From the NCBI RefSeq assembly GCF_900106745.1, contig NZ_FNNV01000021.1, positions 38,086 to 102,085 on the forward strand: a stretch of 64,000 bases of DNA. Direction: 5' to 3'. The DNA is from Paenibacillus sp. CF384. Its GTDB lineage: Bacteria > Bacillota > Bacilli > Paenibacillales > Paenibacillaceae. The notes below the pieces were generated by a model. That model saw only the letters and a program-made list of their open reading frames with translations, was not told where the DNA came from and searched no databases. The number at the start of each line of letters is the position of its first letter. Position 1 is the first letter of the stretch. Below are positions 26,824 through 35,461 of the stretch, in pieces. A program made the translations under genes and the position numbers.

Positions 26824-27549
26824 ATGATAAAAGTCGATCAATTATCCAAACAAATTCCCGGCGGGCCGAAGGTGCTATCCGGGATCAGCTTTAACATAGA
26901 TCCCGGTGAATTCATCGCCATCAAAGGGGCAAGCGGAAGCGGGAAGTCCATGCTTCTCCGATGCTTAGCGATGAGAGAGTCGTGGAGCAGCGGAACCTAC
27001 ATCGTGGACGGCGTCGATATTCTCAAAAAAGGTCTGCTCGGCAAAATGAAAATCCGCCGTGAAATCGCATACCTGGAAGAGAAGCCGACTCTAATTGCCA
27101 AAAGGACCGCGCTTAAGAACGTGCTCATCGGCACGTCGCATCAAACGCCGATCTGGCGGCGAGTGACAGGCATGATTCGCAGCGATGACTACATGGGTGC
27201 CATGGATATGATCGAGAAGATGGGACTGCTCGAGAAGGCGCATCAGAAGGGCGACAAGCTGAGCGGTGGGGAGAAGCAGCGTATTGCGATGGCACGCGCT
27301 TTGGTCCACGGTGCCAAGACGCTGCTTACTGATGAACCGGTATCCGGCTTGGATCCGCATGCGGCTGAGCAAGTGCTGGCAGACTTGAAGAAGATGTGCC
27401 AGACGCAAGGGATCTCGGTAGTTGCGGTCATGCATCAAGGTGACTGGGCAGAACGCTTCGCGGATCGGATTATCGGTTTGAATAACGGGAAGATCGTGCT
27501 GGATATCAAGGGAAGAAGAATGACGGAGCGGGAGAAAATGCTGCTGTGA
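26824..27549 (+). CDS. Orphan ABC transporter ATP-binding protein (PhnC-like)
   Basis: A 241-residue ABC ATPase with Walker A at residues 35-42, LSGGE at 146-150 and a TDEPVSGLDP Walker B. The helical insert with 'VTGMIRSDDYMGAMDMIEKMGL' is typical of the phosphonate importer ATPase PhnC. No permease or binding-protein gene is adjacent, so its partners or role are unknown. The ATG at 26824 has AAAGGAG upstream. Its last bases overlap the GTG of the GNAT gene. Confidence 0.8.
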   Translation: MIKVDQLSKQIPGGPKVLSGISFNIDPGEFIAIKGASGSGKSMLLRCLAMRESWSSGTYIVDGVDILKKGLLGKMKIRREIAYLEEKPTLIAKRTALKNVLIGTSHQTPIWRRVTGMIRSDDYMGAMDMIEKMGLLEKAHQKGDKLSGGEKQRIAMARALVHGAKTLLTDEPVSGLDPHAAEQVLADLKKMCQTQGISVVAVMHQGDWAERFADRIIGLNNGKIVLDIKGRRMTEREKMLL

Positions 27550-28046
27550 GTACTTCCATTACTTATGATCTTCGGCCAATTGACCAAACGGAACTGGATG
27601 CCGCACATAAGCTGGAGCTCGCTTGTTATTCCGTAGAAGCCGCGGCAACGAGGGAATCTTTTGCGTTCAGACAACAGCATTTCCCGGGCTATTTCTGGTC
27701 GGCTTGGCAGAACAACGAGCTAATCGGCCTCTCCTGCGGTGTTCGCACAGATGAAAGCAGCTGCGAGAGCGATGCGGTGAAGAGTGCGCACAGTGCCGAA
27801 ACCGGTGGAAACCACCTCGTTATCCTGTCCGTCGCAGTCGCTCCCGAGTATCGATCCAGCGGCATCGGAACTGCACTTATGAGAGCGCTTATAGAGCAAG
27901 CCCAATCCGATCGGCTCGCTTCAATCGTTCTCATGTGTGAACAACATTTGATTGCTTTCTATGAAGGTCTCGGGTTTGAATATGCAGCCGTTTCGGCATC
28001 TACGCACGGGGGCATTGAATGGCATGAGATGAGAAGAGTCATCTAA
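27546..28046 (+). CDS. GNAT-family N-acetyltransferase
   Basis: A 166-residue GNAT enzyme. Motif A 'VAPEYRSSGIGTALMRALIEQA' (about residues 100-120) and the 'FYEGLGFEY' C-terminal strand-loop are present, as in arylalkylamine/AANAT-like acetyltransferases. It starts with GTG inside the stop of the upstream ABC ATPase gene (4-bp overlap), so the two are coupled; whether they share a substrate is unknown. Confidence 0.85.
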   Translation: MSTSITYDLRPIDQTELDAAHKLELACYSVEAAATRESFAFRQQHFPGYFWSAWQNNELIGLSCGVRTDESSCESDAVKSAHSAETGGNHLVILSVAVAPEYRSSGIGTALMRALIEQAQSDRLASIVLMCEQHLIAFYEGLGFEYAAVSASTHGGIEWHEMRRVI

Positions 28047-28099
28047 ATAGGAACCGGCATACAATGGAGCATTAACCTAGAATAGGCAGGTGTTCCATC

Positions 28100-28711
28100 A
28101 TGGCATTCCAGTTTCCGGCCGTCATTCATGCCTCCCGTGTCACATTCCCAAAAGCCGAGCTTTGGGTTCCGGTCGTAAGCGGACTTCATAACACAGCGGC
28201 AAGCAATTCGATTAATGGTAAAATACGCAGAACAGTAAGTGAGCTTGTGCAAAATCAAGGCTCGCTTGAGGATCCGCGCGCCGATATGCAAGGGTATTTC
28301 GAGATCAAGACGAACGAGAAGGACGTTCTAAGCTTATCGCTGTTTAATTATGCCTTTACGGGCGGGGCTCATGGGCTAACGCTTCAGGAGTCGCTTACGT
28401 TCGATACAGGTTCAGGCAAGTCATACACGCTGTCTGAGCTTTTCAAACCAGGCAGTAATTATGTCGGCAGGCTGTCCGATATCATCAAGGCTCAAATCGA
28501 TGAGAGACAAATCGCCACTTTAGAGCCGTTCAACGCCATTCGGCCGGATCAACCCTTCTACATTGCAGATCGTGCGCTAGTCATCTATTTTGCCTTGTAT
28601 GAGCTTGCTCCTTATGCATTCGGGTTTCCGTACTTTCCGATTTCCGTCTATGACCTTAGCGATATCATTAATCCGAACGGACCACTTGGCCGAATGGATG
28701 TGAACAATTAA
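28100..28711 (+). CDS. DUF3298 (RsiV/PdaC-type) domain protein
   Basis: A 203-residue protein with the DUF3298-type fold of RsiV and PdaC ectodomains: 'YAFTGGAHGLTLQESLTFD' and 'LSELFKPGSNYVGRLSDIIKAQI' (about residues 85-140), and the late 'IYFALYELAPYAFGFPYFPIS' loop. In RsiV this domain binds lysozyme. Here no signal peptide or TM segment is visible, unlike the usual secreted or anchored members. It is 20 bp upstream of the receiver gene, so co-transcription is likely. Confidence 0.75.
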   Translation: MAFQFPAVIHASRVTFPKAELWVPVVSGLHNTAASNSINGKIRRTVSELVQNQGSLEDPRADMQGYFEIKTNEKDVLSLSLFNYAFTGGAHGLTLQESLTFDTGSGKSYTLSELFKPGSNYVGRLSDIIKAQIDERQIATLEPFNAIRPDQPFYIADRALVIYFALYELAPYAFGFPYFPISVYDLSDIINPNGPLGRMDVNN

Positions 28712-28731
28712 CTGTACTAGAGGAGATCCTT

Positions 28732-29325
28732 ATGATTTATGTTCTCATATTGCTGCCAATATGCTTTATTCTGACTTTCACAATGATCAGACGAAGACAG
28801 CGCGAGAATAATAAACCAGTCATTGTCAGCGACCATCCAAGCCAACTGCATCCATTCAATGCTCAGCAAGCTTCAGAAGAGCGTAAACGGACAGCGGATG
28901 CCGAAACGGATACAAGTGATAACTTGGCGACTTGCAGCATTCTCATCATTGACGACCAGTCGGCAATCCGAATGCTGCTGCGGGAATTGTTCGAGCTTGA
29001 AGGTTTGACTGTCTATGAGGCGATTAATGGTGCTGCTGCGATTGATACCGTTCGTTCAACGGCGATTGACTTCATATTGCTTGATCTGAAGATGCCGGAT
29101 ATGGACGGAATAGAAGCACTGCAAGGGATTCGTCGATGGAACGAACATGCGCAGGTTGCGATGATAACCGCATTCGGCGATCCCCTCAAAATGGAGGCTG
29201 CGAAACAGCTGGGCGTGCAATCGTTTTTCACCAAGCCGTTTGATATTGAGCGAGTGAAGTGTCATGTATTGAACAGCTTGAAGAAACAGGATTGCAAGGT
29301 TGAGCATGACCCTCTAATCGAATAA
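28732..29325 (+). CDS. Membrane-anchored Spo0F-like receiver protein
   Basis: A 197-residue protein: TM helix at about 2-19, a charged linker of about 45 residues, then a single receiver domain (about 67-185) with no output domain. The active site is complete: Asp74 and Asp75, phospho-acceptor Asp118 ('LLDLKMPDMDGIEAL'), Thr146 and Lys168 ('FFTKPFDIERV'). The 'IIDDQSAIRMLLRELFELEG' start and the KPFDI loop are strikingly Spo0F-like. Spo0F is a soluble phosphorelay protein of 124 residues; a membrane-tethered copy is unusual. It could tap the sporulation phosphorelay or serve a separate kinase. Confidence 0.8.
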   Translation: MIYVLILLPICFILTFTMIRRRQRENNKPVIVSDHPSQLHPFNAQQASEERKRTADAETDTSDNLATCSILIIDDQSAIRMLLRELFELEGLTVYEAINGAAAIDTVRSTAIDFILLDLKMPDMDGIEALQGIRRWNEHAQVAMITAFGDPLKMEAAKQLGVQSFFTKPFDIERVKCHVLNSLKKQDCKVEHDPLIE

Positions 29326-29338
29326 TCATGCAAGGTCC

Positions 29339-29375
29339 AATCCGTTCTGGCAGCTTCCATGCAGGCGGATTTTTT
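29339..29375 (+). terminator. Terminator after the receiver gene
   Basis: AATCCG (29339-29344) pairs with CGGATT (29366-29371), followed by a run of T. It lies inside an apparent N-terminal extension of the permease frame, which shows that the extension is not coding. Confidence 0.6.
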
Positions 29376-29414
29376 AGTTGTGCTGATGGGATTGTCACGC
29401 TCATAGAGTCAAGT

Positions 29415-31094
29415 ATGGGGGTGGAGACATTGTTTTTGCTGTGGGCAGGTTGTTTGATTGTCGTATGTGCATGTGGTCTCTCCCTATTCCTTGCACGGAC
29501 TGCGGAACGCGGCGCTAAGCGGTCCATGCACCAATCCTTGCATCACTACTCGCCTTATGTGCGCTATATGCAAGATAAGCATGATCTGAACGGAATCGGA
29601 TTCGCACAACAGCTTACTCGGCATCTCGGCGGTTTATCCTTGTTTGGGCTGTCCTTTACATCCTTATCGTTTATCGGCGGAGCGGTCCTGTTTATAGGTC
29701 CTGCATTAGCTGAAGGGGGCCCTGCGGTCATCGGTATCGGTTGGCCAGTCCTAACCTGCTTTGGCATCGTAACGGCAAGCTCGGTTGCGGCACTTGCTTC
29801 TGCCGTGCCTACCGCAGGCGGCTGCTATCATTGGGCGCTATCGGCCGGCGGACGGCGAATGGGCTTGTGGTCGGGCTGGCTGCATTTGCTAGGCACGATC
29901 TTCATGCTAGTAACGACTAATCTGCTTCTGGCAGATTGGATTTATAAAGTGATGGAGCAGCGGTTAGGGTATGCAGGCGGCGGGGAGTTGTATTATGCGC
30001 TCCTGATTGTGCTGTTTCTTACGCAAGCTCTTCTGAATATACGAGGGGTTCACGCGTTAGGGAAAATCGCAGGCATTTCGACCGGATTGCAGCTGTTTTT
30101 ATGGATTGCTATCCTTTTTTTCTTAGTTGTTGCAGCATGGCCGGCTAACTATCCATTTCAAATGTTGGCCGGCACGGACCCAATTGCGGGTAATACCGAA
30201 CCTGTACTGATTATCGGCATGCTGATGCTGCAGCGGCTCTTACTGGGCAGCGACTTTGCAGGGCAGATGGCAGAAGAAACGAGGGACCCTCGGATTATCG
30301 TTCCGTGGTCCATTTTCTTCTCATCGGTCATGCTTGGATTATTCGGATTCATATTATTCGTGCTTCTGTTTATGTGGTTTCCGCTCGGGAGCGAGGGGCT
30401 GACCGCCTATTCGGACATCAGTACTTGGTTCGTGACCTTGTGGACCAAATGGGGAGCGCTAAGCAACGCGATCCTTCTGCTGCTTATCGTTTCGTTCGTG
30501 TGGATGAATGGGAATGCCTCAATGGCAGCAGCTTCTCGTACGTTATTTGCCATGGCGAGAGATGAAGCCGCGCCTTACTCAGGCAGGCTTTCAGCCGTTT
30601 CAGTGCTCTATCGTACGCCGCTTCGTGCGGTTCTGGCCGTATCTATAGGTGCAGGCGTATGCTCATTGGTGCTCAAATCGCTGTCTGCAGGCGCAGTGAC
30701 TCCGCAATACACTCTTCAACAGCTGATTTTAATAAGTGTAGGAGCGCTCCATGTTGCACTGGCACTACCTATTGGAGCTAAGCTCTATGGGGAAATAACG
30801 AATAGGAATCTTGCGAAGCTGAAGGGACCATGGAATCTCGGTGCATATGGGATCTATGTGGATGCGATCGCACTCAGTTGGCTTACGATAAGTGCAACTG
30901 CAGCATTCGCATACATGGATTCTGTCCTCCTTCTCTACTTGGCATTCTCAGCGTTGATCGGCGGCTTGCTAATCGAGTGGAAATACCGAGCATTGCTGAA
31001 GAAGCTGCCGTTCAAAGTTGTAGGCTCCATTCGGTTCAGCCGAAGGTCGATCGATGAATGTATCAGAATTGAAAGAAAATTCCCGCAACATTAG
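29415..31094 (+). CDS. Amino acid permease (APC superfamily)
   Basis: About 559 residues with a first TM segment near the N-terminus and about 12 more TM helices. The APC signature regions are visible: 'LSFIGGAVLFIGPALAEGG' and 'FDFAGQMAEETRDPR'-like 'GSDFAGQMAEETRDPRIIVP' with the conserved Glu-Glu/Arg of GABA/choline-permease-like members. It imports amino acids or amines; the substrate is unclear. The start is uncertain: ATG at 29415 or TTG at 29430, the latter with GGTGGAG just upstream. An ATG at 29328 would include a terminator and no ribosome binding site. Confidence 0.8.
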   Translation: MGVETLFLLWAGCLIVVCACGLSLFLARTAERGAKRSMHQSLHHYSPYVRYMQDKHDLNGIGFAQQLTRHLGGLSLFGLSFTSLSFIGGAVLFIGPALAEGGPAVIGIGWPVLTCFGIVTASSVAALASAVPTAGGCYHWALSAGGRRMGLWSGWLHLLGTIFMLVTTNLLLADWIYKVMEQRLGYAGGGELYYALLIVLFLTQALLNIRGVHALGKIAGISTGLQLFLWIAILFFLVVAAWPANYPFQMLAGTDPIAGNTEPVLIIGMLMLQRLLLGSDFAGQMAEETRDPRIIVPWSIFFSSVMLGLFGFILFVLLFMWFPLGSEGLTAYSDISTWFVTLWTKWGALSNAILLLLIVSFVWMNGNASMAAASRTLFAMARDEAAPYSGRLSAVSVLYRTPLRAVLAVSIGAGVCSLVLKSLSAGAVTPQYTLQQLILISVGALHVALALPIGAKLYGEITNRNLAKLKGPWNLGAYGIYVDAIALSWLTISATAAFAYMDSVLLLYLAFSALIGGLLIEWKYRALLKKLPFKVVGSIRFSRRSIDECIRIERKFPQH

Positions 31095-31288
31095 ATATCC
31101 AACCTTCGATTAATTAAAATACAGCATGGAGCATGGGGAAATAATAATCTTGTCATCGGAAAATATTTCCCCAAATGCTCGCAACTATTTCCCGGGGAAG
31201 CGCATGAAACAACACGAAAAGTGCGCTTTCGACACGTTCTGTAACAAGTTGAGCGAATAAGGGAAATCATGTCAAAACTGCTACTATT

Positions 31289-31350
31289 AACGGCATTAAG
31301 GTTTGCATGGCTCCCATATTCCAGCTTATAATTCGTTGTAATATGCCGTT
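31289..31350 (+). promoter_or_regulatory. Promoter of the MOSC gene flanked by an inverted repeat
   Basis: TTGCAT (31303-31308) and TATAAT (31327-31332) with 18-bp spacing. An 8-bp inverted repeat, AACGGCAT (31289-31296) and ATGCCGTT (31343-31350), brackets the promoter and may be an operator. The gap 31095-31371 otherwise holds a GGGGAAAT/ATTTCCCC hairpin (about 31135-31174) and no gene that I can see. Confidence 0.55.
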
Positions 31351-31371
31351 GTTGATGAAGGAGGAGCAGGG

Positions 31372-32031
31372 ATGGAGCTTGGAACACTGATCTCGCTTAA
31401 TACGGGGCTGCCGGAAACCGTACAATTCGGGAAGAAAGATATAAGCACGGGCATCAATAAGGAGCCGATCGGAACACAGCCTGTTTATCTCACCCGTACC
31501 GGGCTGGAAGGTGATGGGCAAGGCGATCTTGTCTTTCACGGCGGAGCAGATAAAGCCGTTTGCGTGTATTCGGCCGAACATTTCCCATATTGGGGAGGAC
31601 GCTGGCAGCGCGAGGTTCTCCCAGGTGCTTTCGGTGAAAATTTCACTGTCTCCGCACTAACAGAGCTTGATGTATGTATCGGTGATATTTGGAGCGTAGG
31701 TGAAACCGTGGTCCAAGTCAGCCAGCCGAGACAGCCCTGCTACAAGCTCGGAATGAAACATCAATTGCCTGAGCTTCCACATGAGGTGCAGAGGAACGGT
31801 TATACCGGGTTCTACTTGCGCGTGATAAAGGAAGGTCATGTCAAGCTGGGGGACAAGCTGCTTCTGACGAGCAGGCATCCGGCAGCGATTACGATTGCAG
31901 AAGCGAACCGAGTGATGCATATCGATAAACAGGACAAGGCCGGCATGCTTGCATTGCTTGCCATTACGGAGTTGTCGGCAAGTTGGCAGCAAACACTTAC
32001 CGGCAGGCTGGAGAAACTGAATGCCGAATAA
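31372..32031 (+). CDS. MOSC-domain protein (YiiM-like)
   Basis: A 219-residue MOSC protein. The family motifs are present: 'GDGQGDLVFHGGADKAVCVYS' (about residues 48-68), 'GAFGENFTVSAL' (about 85-96) and 'QPRQPCYKLGMKH' with a conserved Cys at about 124. MOSC domains bind molybdenum cofactor or transfer sulfur; YiiM-like proteins reduce N-hydroxylated compounds. The molybdenum-dependent xanthine dehydrogenase lies 26 kb away, so the link is weak. Start ATG at 31372 follows AAGGAGGAG. Confidence 0.88.
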   Translation: MELGTLISLNTGLPETVQFGKKDISTGINKEPIGTQPVYLTRTGLEGDGQGDLVFHGGADKAVCVYSAEHFPYWGGRWQREVLPGAFGENFTVSALTELDVCIGDIWSVGETVVQVSQPRQPCYKLGMKHQLPELPHEVQRNGYTGFYLRVIKEGHVKLGDKLLLTSRHPAAITIAEANRVMHIDKQDKAGMLALLAITELSASWQQTLTGRLEKLNAE

Positions 32032-32111
32032 CGTTGTTTGCGACAGGCAAAGAAATTAGATGTAACAGCAGTGGGGATTGGGAAGGGAACCAACAGGAGG
32101 CAGCGGCTGAC

Positions 32112-33128
32112 ATGGGTCAAATCAATGAGGGCGAATTAGCCGAATACTTACATGCATATCGGCTTGATCCGAGTCGGAAGATCGTACAGGAAGAAAGCGG
32201 GATGAACAATACGACTCGCATGGTTTACTCCGGTTCAGAGAAGTTCGTGCTCCGCATCTATGAGAACCACCGTGACGAAGCGCTTATTCGTACGGAGCAT
32301 GCAATTCTGGATGAGCTCCAGAGACAGAAGCTGTCCTTTGAAGTACCTCTGCCGGTGCTTAATCGCTCAAGTTGTACGATTACAAAGGGCTCGAGTGGCA
32401 AGCTGGCAGCCTTATATCACTTTATTAATGGAAATAGGCCGACGCCAGAACTCGATTCACATCTGCTCGGATTAGGCAATGCGGCAGGAGAGCTCTCGCA
32501 GGCGCTGGCGCTTGTAAACGTCAATGGGGAAATCGTACCCCAATATAAACCTTACTACGAGCTCGATGAAAACCACGGCTCTATGTCGGAAGAAGTCCTT
32601 ATAGGGCTGTGTGAACGTTCTGAGCGCCTCTTAAACAGTCGTGAGAAGCTGGCGTCGCTTCAGCTAGAGCGGGAACAATTAATGGTATTAAGGGATAAAA
32701 TAGCGAGCTTGCCGCAGCAATGGATACATGGCGATATTGTGTTCACCAACGCAGTGGCAGCAGGCGTACGAGTAACGGGTTTGCTGGACTTCGAATTTTG
32801 CACGATCGATGTTAGAGTGATGGAGCTGGCTGTTGCGTTAGCCGAGTTTCCAAGTGAAGACCATGAAGAAGCCATCAGGCGCATAGCGTTATTTTGCAGC
32901 GGTTATGGTAGAGCGGCGAAGCTGACGGAGGAAGAAGTGCTGATGCTGCCTGCGTTAGTTAAGCTTCGGATGATCGATGTTTGGCTTCATTTTGCCGGCA
33001 GGTTATACGAGGGGATGGATTCCGATGAAATCTGGCTTGATCAGGTCGAACGTGCTGCATTCGTATGCGATTGGATTGATCGCTGGCATGAAGAGCTAAT
33101 GAAGGTGTTCCGTCGCCACTTGAGTTAA
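32112..33128 (+). CDS. Aminoglycoside-phosphotransferase-fold kinase
   Basis: A 338-residue APH/choline kinase-fold protein. The catalytic loop is 'QQWIHGDIVFTNAV' (HGD...N) and the metal motif is 'LLDFEF' (about 210-235). Homoserine kinase type II-like and fructosamine kinase-like proteins share these, so the substrate is uncertain; antibiotic resistance should not be assumed. The ATG at 32112 has AGGAGG 11 bases upstream. An earlier in-frame start would overlap the MOSC gene without a ribosome binding site. Confidence 0.82.
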   Translation: MGQINEGELAEYLHAYRLDPSRKIVQEESGMNNTTRMVYSGSEKFVLRIYENHRDEALIRTEHAILDELQRQKLSFEVPLPVLNRSSCTITKGSSGKLAALYHFINGNRPTPELDSHLLGLGNAAGELSQALALVNVNGEIVPQYKPYYELDENHGSMSEEVLIGLCERSERLLNSREKLASLQLEREQLMVLRDKIASLPQQWIHGDIVFTNAVAAGVRVTGLLDFEFCTIDVRVMELAVALAEFPSEDHEEAIRRIALFCSGYGRAAKLTEEEVLMLPALVKLRMIDVWLHFAGRLYEGMDSDEIWLDQVERAAFVCDWIDRWHEELMKVFRRHLS

Positions 33129-33143
33129 ACCGCGAGGACATGT

Positions 33144-33190
33144 AAGGCCGATCTATCTCCGCTTGTGGAGAATGATCGGCCTTGTTTTAT
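33144..33190 (+). terminator. Terminator after the kinase gene
   Basis: AAGGCCGATC / GATCGGCCTT stem with an inner CTCC/GGAG hairpin, followed by GTTTTATT. Confidence 0.8.
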
Positions 33191-33267
33191 TCATATAGAT
33201 AACATGAACATGTGCAATTTCGGTGGACCGGAACATTCATGCTGAAGCAAGGCGGGGAGGCATGCAT

Positions 33268-34188
33268 ATGAAGAGTACGGCAGAGCTGCTGGGTTACGGA
33301 CCGAGTGATCGCTTGTTAATTATTAATGCGGATGATTATGGCTTGTGTCACTCCAGCAATAAAGGAATTCAGAAGCTTCTTGAAGGCGGGATTGTCTCTT
33401 CATCTACGATTATGATGCCTTGCGCCTGGGCAAGAGAAGCAGCCGTATGGAGTGCAAGCCATTCGCTCCTGGATGTCGGCGTCCATTTCACCCTGACAAG
33501 CGAATGGGATGTGATGAAGTGGGGACCGGTTTACCGCGGCGGATCAACGGAATCGCTAGTAACGGGTGAAGGGTATTTTCATCGGGATTCCAAATCGTTC
33601 GAGCGCAGAGCTGACGGGGAGCAGGTGAAGCAGGAGCTGATCGCTCAAGTGGAGATGGCACTGCAGATGGGCGTTAACGTGACTCACGCGGATAACCATA
33701 TGGGAAGCTTGTATGGCTTGCAGACGGGCAGGCATTTTCTGGCGGAAGTGTTTGAGGTATGCGCGGGATATGGGCTGCCTTTCCGACTTCCTCGGTTTCT
33801 GCAGTTGGAATCGGGTTCGCCGGCGCCTCCGGAGCTGGCCTTGCAGGCGCTTAAACATGCTGCGGAAGCAGATCGGCGCGGAGTCGTCGTGCTTGATTAT
33901 CTCGTAGCACTGCCGTTTCATTCAAAGCTAGGTGAAACGTATGCACAGTTCAAGTCGCAAATGATTGCATTGCTGAAACGGTTAAAGCCCGGCGTATCCG
34001 AACTGATCATACACCCGGCGCTCGTAACTGACGAGTTGACCGCGTTTCACTCGGAACCGCTAAAACGCGGGATGGAAATGGATATTTTTCGCGATAAAGA
34101 AGTACAAGATGTGATGCATTACGAGGGAATCAAACAGATCGGCTGGAAGGAATTACGGCACTATCAACGCCGCAATTCGAGGCCATAA
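33268..34188 (+). CDS. YdjC/ChbG-type carbohydrate deacetylase
   Basis: A 306-residue protein of the ChbG/YdjC (HpnK-like) family. The metal-binding motif 'LIINADDYGL' is near residue 18-27, 'DVGVHFTLTSEW' and 'THADNHMG' supply His ligands, and the C-terminal 'ELIIHPALV' is conserved. Members deacetylate chitooligosaccharide-type sugars. No sugar transport genes are adjacent. The ATG at 33268 has GGGGAGG 7 bases upstream; an upstream ATG at 33262 would overlap that spacing. Confidence 0.85.
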   Translation: MKSTAELLGYGPSDRLLIINADDYGLCHSSNKGIQKLLEGGIVSSSTIMMPCAWAREAAVWSASHSLLDVGVHFTLTSEWDVMKWGPVYRGGSTESLVTGEGYFHRDSKSFERRADGEQVKQELIAQVEMALQMGVNVTHADNHMGSLYGLQTGRHFLAEVFEVCAGYGLPFRLPRFLQLESGSPAPPELALQALKHAAEADRRGVVVLDYLVALPFHSKLGETYAQFKSQMIALLKRLKPGVSELIIHPALVTDELTAFHSEPLKRGMEMDIFRDKEVQDVMHYEGIKQIGWKELRHYQRRNSRP

Positions 34189-34413
34189 TTCGAGCATGCA
34201 GGGTTGTCCATGTCGGAAATGAACAGCTGCTGTGCTAGCTTTGTTTATTGAATTCGGACAAGCTGTACTAGAACAGCATACCGGACATTCACCTGTATTA
34301 CTGTTTGAACACTCCTGTTTTGGAAATAAACGCTATTCGTCAATTCCTCGTGGTGATATACTGATAGTTGTGAATTATATAAGTATTCAGTTAATTCGGA
34401 GGGAGTGGAGCAA

Positions 34414-35424
34414 GTGGCGGTACTTCCAAAACAGAATGATCTTGGATTCTTTGAAATTCGATTGGAATCAATAGGTGGATTGGGCGCTAACTTGGCCGGA
34501 AAGATGTTAGCTGAAGCGGGCGTAGTTGGAAGCGGTTTCAATGGGGTCAGTTTCTCCTCTTACGGATCAGAGAAGAAGGGCTCGCCGGTAAAGGCGCATA
34601 TTCGCTTCTGCGATATGGAGACGAATATCCGCGACACGACACCGGTAGAGCGCCCTCATATCGTTGGGGTGTTTCACGAGAATATGTCCAAGACCGTGAA
34701 TGTCATCAGCGGGATCTATGAAGACAGCGTGGTGCTGGTCAATTCTAGTAAAACAACCGATGAATTGAAGCAGAAAATGAACTTGTCCGCTGGTACACTT
34801 GCTGTTGTTGATGCTACAAGCATTTCACTCGAGGAGAACAATCGCGTGAACATGGCAATGCTTGGGGGTCTATTCCGACTCTGCACCTTCCTGGATTTTG
34901 AGCATATGAAAGGAATTATCCGAAAGTCGCTGGAGAAGAAATATCCGCAGGCTGTCGAGCCGGCGCTGCGAACGTTCCAGCGCGGTTACGATGAAGTGAA
35001 GTTCCAGACGTACTCGCTTGCCGAAGGCGAGAGCATGCCGCAGCCGACACGGTGGGATGTTCCTTCACTCGGCTATGAGACGCAGCCTATGGGCGGGATG
35101 ATCATCAATCCCGGAAACAGTGTGCTGAAGGATATCAGTATTTCAAGACAAGGCATGATGCCGCATTTCGACGATGAGAAATGTATCCACTGCGCAGCTT
35201 GCGACACCGCGTGTCCGGACTTCTGCTTCGTATGGGAGGAGCAGCCGGATAAGAAGGGTCGTCCGCAAATGTTCCTGCAGGGGATCGATTACCAATATTG
35301 CAAGGGTTGCTTGAAATGCGTTGTCGCCTGTCCGACCGAAGCGCTTGCTTCTGAACGCGAGACGGATGGTTACGGCGAACAAAACCGAGTGCCACATAAG
35401 TTTGATTGGGCAAAAGCGAATTAA
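34414..35424 (+). CDS. 2-oxoacid:acceptor oxidoreductase, gamma domain fused to ferredoxin
   Basis: A 336-residue protein. The N-terminal two thirds are the gamma domain ('IRLESIGGLGANLAGKMLAEAG', 'FSSYGSEKKGSPV'); the C-terminus carries two [4Fe-4S] motifs, CxxCxxCxxxCP at about residues 253-263 and again at about 292-302 ('YCKGCLKCVVACP'), like a delta subunit. Together with the next gene it should form a ferredoxin-dependent pyruvate or 2-oxoglutarate oxidoreductase. The start is GTG at 34414 behind GGAGGGAG. The 34189-34413 gap holds AT-rich promoter-like DNA only. Confidence 0.87.
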   Translation: MAVLPKQNDLGFFEIRLESIGGLGANLAGKMLAEAGVVGSGFNGVSFSSYGSEKKGSPVKAHIRFCDMETNIRDTTPVERPHIVGVFHENMSKTVNVISGIYEDSVVLVNSSKTTDELKQKMNLSAGTLAVVDATSISLEENNRVNMAMLGGLFRLCTFLDFEHMKGIIRKSLEKKYPQAVEPALRTFQRGYDEVKFQTYSLAEGESMPQPTRWDVPSLGYETQPMGGMIINPGNSVLKDISISRQGMMPHFDDEKCIHCAACDTACPDFCFVWEEQPDKKGRPQMFLQGIDYQYCKGCLKCVVACPTEALASERETDGYGEQNRVPHKFDWAKAN

Positions 35425-35461
35425 AGTCGTGTAGGTTTGCACGGAAGAGAGGAGCGATAAC

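Noticed and set aside
31983..32111. N-terminal extension of the kinase gene into the MOSC gene
   Set aside because: No ribosome binding site; ATG at 32112 has AGGAGG.
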